Assembly (NCBI GenBank): GCA_012838545.1
Contig: DUPC01000031.1
Coordinates: 1 to 34,147 of the forward strand
Reading direction: 5' to 3'
Source of the DNA: Acholeplasmataceae bacterium
GTDB lineage: Bacteria > Bacillota_I > Bacilli_A > ML615J-28 > CAG-313
Length of the DNA stretch: 34,147 nt
Below, in pieces: positions 1 through 7,685 of the stretch (position 1 is the first letter of the stretch; each line of letters starts with the position of its first letter). A model generated the notes under the pieces. The model did not search any database, was not told the DNA's origin, and saw nothing but the letters and a program-made list of their open reading frames with translations. Made by a program: the position numbers and the translations under genes.

Positions 1-56
1 AACACTAAAGCCACCAATAGGCTCAAGAATCTTTTACCATATTTGGTAATAGTCAT
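1..56 (-). CDS. N-terminus of an exported or membrane protein (partial, runs off window)
   Basis: Reverse complement reads GGAGGAAAAAAAC-ATG, encoding MTITKYGKRFLSLLVALV...; strong SD and signal-peptide-like N-terminus. Confidence 0.6.
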   Translation of the reverse strand, partial: MTITKYGKRFLSLLVALV

Positions 57-89
57 GTTTTTTTTCCTCCTATTTTTATTTTACCCACA

Positions 90-1649
90 TCAATAAGTGA
101 GATCATTTTGGTTTGCCACTAAAATTTGCAATTTGCCATCAAAAATACTCATAATGCCTACAACATCAAGTGTTTTACCTTCGAAATATTCCCAATCGGA
201 AACACGGTTACCTTTATCGTCGTAGATATATGTTTCGTTAGGAATTCGGATATTAATATCTTTGCCATTTACTTTCGCTTCAATTGTGAATCCTAAATTG
301 CTCGGATTGTTCTTTTTCGTATTGTATCCGTCAACAATCAACAAGTTTTCCATTTTCACCAAAAGACCAAGCATATGGCGATTGTTAGGATTAAAATCGT
401 CTGCAGTAATTTCTAAAGGTTCAATTTCATTGTTCAATGAATAGATTTGCACGGTTGCATCGTTGATGCTTGTTACTTGAACGGCACCGCCGAAATAGCC
501 GATAGTACCTGTCGTATAGATTTCTCTGCCGACTTGGAAGTTTGTAACATCTTGATAACCACCATATAGATATAAACCATACCACTTATTTTCTCTTACA
601 ATGTAAGGAATCAAGTTGTTTTCGTCTGGTTCAGCAACGGTAATTCTTCTTGCCCAAACATATTGGTTAAGCGGTGTTTCGCCGTCCGGAAGCGAATCTA
701 CATATACTTCATAAGCGTTTTGGCCAATTTCGCCGATTTGGGCTTGGATGCCTAAATCGGTTTCTTCAACAAACCAATTGCCGTTTTCGCCAATATATGG
801 GAACGATGAACCGTCGGTTGCAACAACTTCCGTGTTGGTTAAACCGATATGCCAATGTCCGTCAACTTGTTGTTGGATATAAGCGTTTCCGCCACCCAAC
901 TTACGAGTTACGATTCCTTGAATTCTAACCCTTTTGCCTTTGTCCAATTCATTGGCAACAGAATAAACCGTGTTGTATTGTTCGTTGATTTCTTGTAATG
1001 ACATGGATTGTCCGACAACACTGTAGTCATATTCTGGGTCTTTTAATGTGCGGTTCCAAATTCTGGTTCCAAACGCTTCAGCTGCAACGCTTGCTTCAAT
1101 CATTTTTGACGCATACATTGTGCCAGCGGCTTTGGTTGCGGTATAGCATTGTTCAACCAATTCCAAATTGATTAAACGGCCACCAACCCAAACCCATGCC
1201 AAATAGCGTTTACCAGTTGAATCGACGCGTTGGGAATTAACTTCGTCAGCTTGAAGAACAATCGGAATATCGTTGTCCCTAGCGTTTTCCATAACTTTCT
1301 TGACGAATTTTGCGGCTGCAAATCCCCATGGTTCAACTTTGTATGTTGATTCCGGTGTATCTATACCGAGATAACGTACTGTAATAACCTGTCCTTTTAA
1401 TGTTCTAAAGATTGTCGTGTCACCGTCAACGTGGGAAACAAATGTTACCTGTCCGATTCCGTCTTCAATGAAGTCTTTGCCTTCGTAATCCTTGGTAAAT
1501 TTAAACTCATCGGTTAGTGGAGTCGGAATTTCGTCATCGGTATATATCTTGTCTTTATCGCCGGGGGTTGGTTCATCCTTTACGCAACCCACAAGCAATA
1601 TCCCTAGAACAAGGAACAGTAAAAGGGATAATAACTTTCTTGTTTTCAT
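90..1649 (-). CDS. Lipoprotein with staphylococcal nuclease (thermonuclease)-like domain
   Basis: Lipobox (LVLGILLVGC); SNase-type motifs VDGDTTIFRTLKGQVITVRYLGIDTPES and YLAWVWVGGRLINLELVEQ; C-terminal extension resembling OB-fold-type domains. Confidence 0.85.
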   Translation of the reverse strand: MKTRKLLSLLLFLVLGILLVGCVKDEPTPGDKDKIYTDDEIPTPLTDEFKFTKDYEGKDFIEDGIGQVTFVSHVDGDTTIFRTLKGQVITVRYLGIDTPESTYKVEPWGFAAAKFVKKVMENARDNDIPIVLQADEVNSQRVDSTGKRYLAWVWVGGRLINLELVEQCYTATKAAGTMYASKMIEASVAAEAFGTRIWNRTLKDPEYDYSVVGQSMSLQEINEQYNTVYSVANELDKGKRVRIQGIVTRKLGGGNAYIQQQVDGHWHIGLTNTEVVATDGSSFPYIGENGNWFVEETDLGIQAQIGEIGQNAYEVYVDSLPDGETPLNQYVWARRITVAEPDENNLIPYIVRENKWYGLYLYGGYQDVTNFQVGREIYTTGTIGYFGGAVQVTSINDATVQIYSLNNEIEPLEITADDFNPNNRHMLGLLVKMENLLIVDGYNTKKNNPSNLGFTIEAKVNGKDINIRIPNETYIYDDKGNRVSDWEYFEGKTLDVVGIMSIFDGKLQILVANQNDLTY

Positions 1650-1673
1650 TAAAATCCTTCTATCTAGACTTCA

Positions 1674-3188
1674 TTATTCTAGTTCGTCAAGCGCATCTTC
1701 GTAAGCTTGTTCGATGCTGACGCCGCCATATAGAACCGCTTGAACCAATGCTTCAACTACGTCACGGCAGTCACTGGAACCAGGGAAAGCAGGGGATGTG
1801 TAGAATATATTTCTTTGTTCCCAACCAACTTTCATTGTCTTGGCAATGAATGATGGTTCGTAAATAGTTGTCCATTCGCCAGTGTTGGCATCAAGGATTA
1901 GTTTTTTACCATCTAAGAAGTCTTCGTATTCTTGAGATGATCTAACGCTTTGACGGATTGGGAAGTAACCAGTCTTGGTTGCCCAAATCATTGCAGCTTT
2001 GTAACTTGTTAAGAAACGGATGAATAACCAACCAGCCAATTCTTCCATTGGATCTGTACATTTGAATAGTGTAACGTTGGTACCTTGTTGGATAACTTGG
2101 CCTTTATCAGGTTGAACTCCACCGTATTTAGTTACATCTTCGAATTGTGGGTAAGGAACAATTCCTACGTGGAATGTGCTGTCCGGATCACCTGGGTAGT
2201 TATAGTTAGCACCAGCAGATGAACCGATTGTCATCTGGATTTGACCGGCTTTGAAAGCGTCTGAGCTATAGTCAGTACCGAATTTAGTCGATGTACCGAA
2301 TAAGCCTGCTTCTTTGTTATCGAAGAACCATTGTATAGCAGATTTCGATTGAGGATTGTCGAATCTGAATCTTGGTTCTTCTAGCGATGTGTATTCGCCG
2401 CCGAATTGTTGTGTTAATGTGATGAATAGGTTAGCTTCGGAGTCAGCTGCGAATCCGGCATGTTTTAATTTGTCATCAGAGGATAATGCTTGGTAAGCTT
2501 CGCTGTTGATGTAAACCTCGCAGATTTCGATAATGTCTTCCCAAGATAGGTAAGCATTTGGATTGTCTGTGAATACCGGTTTTTCGTCAACTACTTCGAC
2601 AGTACCTAAGTTGTATTTTTCATATAGACTTACGCCATCAACTTTTTCGTTATAGAACCATGTTTTGTTATAGAACATAACTTCGGTTGATTTATTGAAC
2701 GGTAAGCTGTAAAGCGTTCCTTTAGTATCGTAGATTTTACCTTCTTCGTAATAAGCAGTAATAAAGTCGTCGATTTCTTCTTGAGTCATGCCATAACGAG
2801 CATGATTGATATAGGAATCAAGTTCACGTACAGCTTTACCTTGAAGATAAGCAGCGACATGGTCTGGATAAGTTTGCGCAATCGTTGGATTGTTTCCGCT
2901 TGACAAGGTTGTTAAAATCTTATCGCGAAGATCGGTGTAGCCGCCTTGTGATTGTTGAACAACAGTAATATTTGGATATTCTTTATTGAACTCAGTAATG
3001 ATTTCCGCAATAACACCTTGGTTGGCTTGTCCCATTGCATGCCAGAATGTTACAGTAGCCGAAATCTCAGTTTGATAATCAGGACCCAAATCTTCGATTT
3101 CGTGTTCTGTTCTTCTTCCTCTTGGGGTACAACCCACAACTGCTATCGCAATAATAAGCATCGCAAGTAAACTAAGAAATTTTCTCAT
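1674..3188 (-). CDS. ABC transporter extracellular solute (sugar)-binding lipoprotein
   Basis: Lipobox (IAVVGC), TVTFWHAMGQANQGVIAEIITEFNKEYPNITV motif typical of family 1 solute-binding proteins; followed by two permeases and an ATPase. Confidence 0.9.
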   Translation of the reverse strand: MRKFLSLLAMLIIAIAVVGCTPRGRRTEHEIEDLGPDYQTEISATVTFWHAMGQANQGVIAEIITEFNKEYPNITVVQQSQGGYTDLRDKILTTLSSGNNPTIAQTYPDHVAAYLQGKAVRELDSYINHARYGMTQEEIDDFITAYYEEGKIYDTKGTLYSLPFNKSTEVMFYNKTWFYNEKVDGVSLYEKYNLGTVEVVDEKPVFTDNPNAYLSWEDIIEICEVYINSEAYQALSSDDKLKHAGFAADSEANLFITLTQQFGGEYTSLEEPRFRFDNPQSKSAIQWFFDNKEAGLFGTSTKFGTDYSSDAFKAGQIQMTIGSSAGANYNYPGDPDSTFHVGIVPYPQFEDVTKYGGVQPDKGQVIQQGTNVTLFKCTDPMEELAGWLFIRFLTSYKAAMIWATKTGYFPIRQSVRSSQEYEDFLDGKKLILDANTGEWTTIYEPSFIAKTMKVGWEQRNIFYTSPAFPGSSDCRDVVEALVQAVLYGGVSIEQAYEDALDELE

Positions 3189-3244
3189 TTTTTCTTCTCC
3201 TTCTTTTTGCTTTTTTTATTTTTACTAAAACTTTCATTTTAGTT

Positions 3245-4252
3245 TTAGCCTTTAATACCGCTTCTTGATACACCACGCATGATGTACTTTCTCAAGAAAA
3301 TGAAGATTAACAGAAGCGGAGCTGTGACGACTGTGGTGGCAGCCATCTGTAAATTATAAGGTGAACGGCCTTGGTCATCGGTAAAGGCAGTTCTTAAACC
3401 GTTTGTGATCAGACGCATTTTTCCTTCAGTAACAAGGTTAGGCCATACATATGAGTTCCATGCGCCCATCAATTTGAGAATTGTGATGGTAATCAATGTT
3501 GGCATTGCGATTGGCACCATGATTTTCAATAAGTATTGGAAATCGCCTGTGCCGTCAACTTTTGCTGCATAATACAACTCATTAGGTATTTGCTTAAAGT
3601 TTTGTCTGAGCAGATAAATATAGAACACTGATACCCAGAAAGGAACAATCATAGCTTGGTATGTATTAATCCATCCCAGTCTTGAAACGGTAATATAGTT
3701 GGTAATAACCATCATTTCTCCCGGAATCATCATAGTTGCGAGGAAGATGGTAAAGAGAATATCGCGACCTTTAAAGTGCAATCTTGCAAATGCGAATGCG
3801 GATAAAACTGTTGTGATTAATGTACCAATTGTTGAAAATACGCCGACGATGATGGTGTTAATCATATAACGACCGAAATATGTGCCCGTCATTGTCATGG
3901 AGACACGATAATTCGACCAAATGATTTTTCGTGGAAAATAAGTTGGATCGGGAAGATTGACTTCTTCCGTTGACTTAAGCGATGTGATAATCATCCAATA
4001 AAACGGAGCAATGATAAAAATTGCCACAAGCGTCAAGAAAGAGTATGTCAAGACGTATTTGATAATTTTTAGCGTTTTTTCCCGTCTAATGACCTCCGAA
4101 ATAGAATCCCCAATCATGGTATTTGTGGTATCAAGATTGGTGCTGTAACGTTTAACGACGATTTCGCGGTTGCTTAATACTTTTTTCCGGAAAACAGCGA
4201 GCGGAACTAAAACAATAACTAAAACACTAATTAAATATTTTAATAGAACCAT
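3245..4252 (-). CDS. Carbohydrate ABC transporter permease (MalG/UgpE-type)
   Basis: EAA-type loop (YYAAKVDGTGDFQYLLKIMVPIAMPTL), PFYWMIITSLKSTEEV; multiple TM segments. Confidence 0.9.
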   Translation of the reverse strand: MVLLKYLISVLVIVLVPLAVFRKKVLSNREIVVKRYSTNLDTTNTMIGDSISEVIRREKTLKIIKYVLTYSFLTLVAIFIIAPFYWMIITSLKSTEEVNLPDPTYFPRKIIWSNYRVSMTMTGTYFGRYMINTIIVGVFSTIGTLITTVLSAFAFARLHFKGRDILFTIFLATMMIPGEMMVITNYITVSRLGWINTYQAMIVPFWVSVFYIYLLRQNFKQIPNELYYAAKVDGTGDFQYLLKIMVPIAMPTLITITILKLMGAWNSYVWPNLVTEGKMRLITNGLRTAFTDDQGRSPYNLQMAATTVVTAPLLLIFIFLRKYIMRGVSRSGIKG

Positions 4253-4264
4253 AAGTCACACTCC

Positions 4265-5236
4265 CTAGTAATGAACACGTTTTTTACTGACCCATGCATT
4301 GATGAGAGTAAAGAACATGATAATAAGAAATAGTACTACTGCCGCTGCAGCTGCATACCCCATTCCCTTCGTCATATCGCTGGTTTTCATCCGGTCATAT
4401 ACATACCAAACGACGGTAGCCATTTGCCTGCGATAGCCTTTTGGACCAGCCTGATTGCCGAAGATAGCAACAACCGATGAATATTCTTTAAATGCCCCGA
4501 TAAACGAAGTTATTGTAAGGTACGCAATTTGAGGGGAGAGGAGAGGGACAGTGATTCTAAACGCGATGCGCATTTTGGTTGCGCCATCGATTTGGGCTGC
4601 TTGATAATACTGTTTATCAATGCTTTGAAGCCCGCTTAACAAAATGAGAATTTTAAATGGTAAGGCGTTCCATGTAATGTATGTTAATAGAATTAACATC
4701 GACTTCCAATAAGAAGGATAAAGCGCATTGCCTGCTGAATCCATCAAGTCGCCACCTAACCAGTTTTGTGGTTGCCCACCGAAGACTTTAATGATGTTGT
4801 TGACTAATCCACCGTGTGTTGCAAACATTACGGAGAATACCATCCCGATAGCAATGGTGTTGGTTACATATGGCATAAAGAAGACGGTTTGATAAAACTT
4901 TTGCAGCCATTTAATACTGTTTAACCCAATGGCGATTACCAACGATAATATTACCGAAACCGGAACGGAAACAAATACGATAATCATCGTGGTCTTCAGA
5001 TATTGAATAAAATCGCCTCTTGTAAATATTGCTTTGAAGTTTGCTAGACCCCAAGAACTAAATTCATATTCGGTTGGATCTGCCCCTTTACCGTATCCGA
5101 TGTTTAGATAGTTGTAGTTTTCTTTAAACGCAATGATAAATGTGTTGAGTAGCGGATAGATAATAAAGATAATTAGTAAGATTAAAGTTGGAGCTAAATA
5201 CAACCAGGCTTTATATTGTTTTTTTCCAACTTCCAT
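4265..5236 (-). CDS. Carbohydrate ABC transporter permease (MalF/UgpA-type)
   Basis: YLAPTLILLIIFIIYPLLNTF N-terminus and EAA loop (YYQAAQIDGATKMRIAFRITVPLLSP). Confidence 0.9.
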   Translation of the reverse strand: MEVGKKQYKAWLYLAPTLILLIIFIIYPLLNTFIIAFKENYNYLNIGYGKGADPTEYEFSSWGLANFKAIFTRGDFIQYLKTTMIIVFVSVPVSVILSLVIAIGLNSIKWLQKFYQTVFFMPYVTNTIAIGMVFSVMFATHGGLVNNIIKVFGGQPQNWLGGDLMDSAGNALYPSYWKSMLILLTYITWNALPFKILILLSGLQSIDKQYYQAAQIDGATKMRIAFRITVPLLSPQIAYLTITSFIGAFKEYSSVVAIFGNQAGPKGYRRQMATVVWYVYDRMKTSDMTKGMGYAAAAAVVLFLIIMFFTLINAWVSKKRVHY

Positions 5237-5237
5237 A

Positions 5238-6323
5238 CTATTGCAGTCTCTTTTCCGTTAGTTTATCGAAAATGAAACATTTATGGGGTTTGATTTTGGC
5301 TTTAATTGTTCTTCCGTCAACAATATTCTTGATGTCTGCATCCACAATAAATCTGAAATTTGGCGATTCGCAATATTCGTTTTCGGCAATAACTGATTTG
5401 TCGCGTCCGATGTATTCCACCAAATTAATCTTAAAGGTAAAATCGCCGGTTCCTTCTTTATTTACTTCAAAGCCTTCAGGCCGAATTCCTATGATTGCCT
5501 CTTGATTAGGTAATTCGGTATCTAAAATTCTGTCTTCGCCAATAAAAACCCCACCATCTTTGATGTAGCCTTTGAAAATATTGATTGGAGGAGTACCAAG
5601 GAATTTGGCAACAAAAAGATTTACCGGATTGTTATAAACATCTTGTGGCGCACCTTTTTGTTGAGCAACACCGTCTTTCATAACAATGATTTCATCGGAA
5701 ATACTCATCGCTTCTTCTTGGTCATGAGTTACGAAAATTGTTGTGATTCCCGTTTCTCTTTGAATCCGTTTGATTTCTTCTCTGGTTTGAAGACGAAGTC
5801 TTGCATCCAGATTGGACAACGGTTCATCCAACAATAGAACATCGGGATTTTTTACCAGTGCCCGGGCAATGGCTACGCGTTGTTGTTGTCCGCCGGACAG
5901 TTGCTTCGGCTTACGGTTCATAAGCGTTCCGATTGCAACCAAATCGGCAACCTTTTGCGCTCTTTGCAAAGCTTCCGCTTTAGGCACTTTTAAGTTTTGC
6001 AACGGAAACAAAATGTTTTGTTTCACCGTCATGTGTGGATATAGAGCGTAATTTTGGAACACAAGGCCAATTCCCCGTTTTTCCGGAGGTAATTGCGTTA
6101 CTTCTGCGTTCCCAAAAAAAATCTGTCCTTCAGTAGGATTCAATAAACCCGCAATCATATACAAGGTTGTTGACTTTCCACATCCAGACGGACCAAGTAA
6201 GCCAATAAGTTTTCCGGAAGGAACTACGGTGTCAAGCTTATCGACAGCGCGAACTTCGGAATCTTTATCAGCAAAAACTTTGGTTAGGTTAACTAATCGT
6301 ATGTCCATTTTTTTGTCCTCCAA
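5238..6323 (-). CDS. Sugar ABC transporter ATP-binding protein (UgpC/MsmX/MalK-type)
   Basis: Walker A GPSGCGKST, signature LSGGQQQRVAIARAL, Walker B LLLDEPLSNLD, C-terminal regulatory TOBE-like region. Confidence 0.95.
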   Translation of the reverse strand: MEDKKMDIRLVNLTKVFADKDSEVRAVDKLDTVVPSGKLIGLLGPSGCGKSTTLYMIAGLLNPTEGQIFFGNAEVTQLPPEKRGIGLVFQNYALYPHMTVKQNILFPLQNLKVPKAEALQRAQKVADLVAIGTLMNRKPKQLSGGQQQRVAIARALVKNPDVLLLDEPLSNLDARLRLQTREEIKRIQRETGITTIFVTHDQEEAMSISDEIIVMKDGVAQQKGAPQDVYNNPVNLFVAKFLGTPPINIFKGYIKDGGVFIGEDRILDTELPNQEAIIGIRPEGFEVNKEGTGDFTFKINLVEYIGRDKSVIAENEYCESPNFRFIVDADIKNIVDGRTIKAKIKPHKCFIFDKLTEKRLQ

Positions 6324-6334
6324 AATTAATACTG

Positions 6335-6362
6335 TAACGTTAATTGTTACCTATTAACGTTA
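6335..6362. promoter_or_regulatory. Putative operator of ABC operon: perfect inverted repeat TAACGTTAAT-N8-ATTAACGTTA
   Basis: Direct reading; lies between the -10 element and the ATPase start; AACGTT cores resemble LacI-family operators. Confidence 0.55.
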
Positions 6363-6378
6363 TCCTTTCAGTCAATTC

Positions 6379-6407
6379 ATTATAGCATACTTAGAGTAAA
6401 AACGCAA
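6379..6407 (-). promoter_or_regulatory. Sigma-70-type promoter of ABC operon (TTGCGT-17-TATAAT)
   Basis: -35 at 6402-6407, -10 at 6379-6384, 17-bp spacer. Confidence 0.7.
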
Positions 6408-6459
6408 TCAATAACCTTATTTTTTTCAAAAATTGTTTTTTTGTGGCTAACAGTAACAA

Positions 6460-6482
6460 AAAATGTCGCAAAAATTGCGACA
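6460..6482 (-). terminator. Rho-independent terminator downstream of recR-cluster small membrane protein
   Basis: TGTCGCA-ATTTT-TGCGACA followed by T6 on minus strand. Confidence 0.75.
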
Positions 6483-6532
6483 CTTCGAAATTTATTTTAT
6501 TTAGGTTTAAACGATTATTTCCTACTTGTTTT

Positions 6533-6766
6533 TTACACAAAAGTCCAAATCACAAAGAGAACCACAAAGATAATTCCCAGAACCAGAATCAACTTAAAAG
6601 ACTTTTTGATGACGGTGATAGCACCAATTATAACCAAAAACGCCGCTGCAAGCAACACGATTGCTTGAAGAAAGCCAGATAGTTGGGTAAAAATATCAAG
6701 CACGAACTTGACAAATTCTTCGCCTTTTTTGTTTGTATACTCAATAATGAAATCAAATATGCCCAT
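6533..6766 (-). CDS. Small membrane protein of unknown function
   Basis: 77 aa; two hydrophobic segments; SD AAGGAG upstream; immediately downstream of recR and followed by terminator. Confidence 0.6.
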   Translation of the reverse strand: MGIFDFIIEYTNKKGEEFVKFVLDIFTQLSGFLQAIVLLAAAFLVIIGAITVIKKSFKLILVLGIIFVVLFVIWTFV

Positions 6767-6777
6767 CTTTTTTCTCC

Positions 6778-7377
6778 TTAGATTTTCTTTCTTGCTTCGA
6801 GCGCTCTTCTGAGCGTCAATTCGTCCGCATACTCAATGTCCCCTCCGGCAGGCAAACCATAACCGATTTTGGTAACGGATAGTCCCTGTCTGGAGACAAT
6901 TTTATCAATATATAAAGCGGTCGTTTCGCCTGCTGGCGTAAAACTTGTGGCGATAATAATTTCTTTTACAACCGGATCTTCCGCGCGTTTGGCAAGCGAA
7001 TCCAAGTTAATGTCGTCGGGTCCGATTCCCTCAAGTGGGGAAATAAGTCCGCTCAACACGTGGTATAATCCGTTGTATTGTTTGCTTTTCTCGATCGAGA
7101 GCACGTCCTTGGTGTCTTTAACTACCATGATTTGCGAATGGTCCCGTACCGGGCTTTGGCAAATTTCGCATTCGTCTTGTTCCGTTAACACATGGCAAGT
7201 TTGGCAATGTTTAACTTTATCCTTGGTGCTGACCAAAGCATCAATAAAAGCTTTGACGTCTTCTTCGCTAAACTTTTCCACAATGTGGAAGGCAAAACGA
7301 GTGGCCGTTTTCTTTCCTACGCCGGGGAACTTTTCCAATGAAGCAACCAGACGATTTAGAAATTTCAATTCATTCAT
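6778..7377 (-). CDS. recR: Recombination mediator protein RecR
   Basis: LVASLEKFPGVGKKTATRFAFH, C4 zinc motif CQTCHVLTEQDECEIC, Toprim region. Confidence 0.97.
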   Translation of the reverse strand: MNELKFLNRLVASLEKFPGVGKKTATRFAFHIVEKFSEEDVKAFIDALVSTKDKVKHCQTCHVLTEQDECEICQSPVRDHSQIMVVKDTKDVLSIEKSKQYNGLYHVLSGLISPLEGIGPDDINLDSLAKRAEDPVVKEIIIATSFTPAGETTALYIDKIVSRQGLSVTKIGYGLPAGGDIEYADELTLRRALEARKKI

Positions 7378-7685
7378 TAAAAGAAGCTACCCATCCCACC
7401 GAGAAGTGCTTGGTATTTGCCCAATTTTTCTTCTGTCATTTTCTCGATGTCCTTATATGCCAGATTGCATGCGGCAACAATCATGTCGCCCAACATTTCC
7501 AAATCTTCTGGTCCTTCGATGGTAAAATCTTCGTCTATTGCAACTTCTTTAACTTCTTTGGTTCCGGTAACGGTAACTGTAACAACCCCGGTTTTTTTCG
7601 AAAATACCGATTCTTCAATTTCTTTTTGGGCTGCCATCATCTCTTGTTGCATTTTTTGGACCTTACGGATTAATTGTTGATTCAT
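7377..7685 (-). CDS. YbaB/EbfC family nucleoid-associated protein
   Basis: 102 aa, MQQEMMAAQKEIEESVFSKKTGVVTVTVTGTKEVKEVAIDEDF; sits between dnaX and recR as usual. Confidence 0.93.
   Translation of the reverse strand: MNQQLIRKVQKMQQEMMAAQKEIEESVFSKKTGVVTVTVTGTKEVKEVAIDEDFTIEGPEDLEMLGDMIVAACNLAYKDIEKMTEEKLGKYQALLGGMGSFF

Noticed and set aside
7270-7295. TTTTCCACA-TTGTGGAA inverted DnaA-box-like pair in recR
   Set aside because: Within conserved coding sequence; likely coincidence without additional boxes.
6869-7673. Long plus-strand ORFs opposite recR/ybaB (and similar antisense ORFs over dnaX, SPFH, asnS, yidC, gyrB)
   Set aside because: Antisense to clearly conserved genes; compositions are shadows of the real frame.
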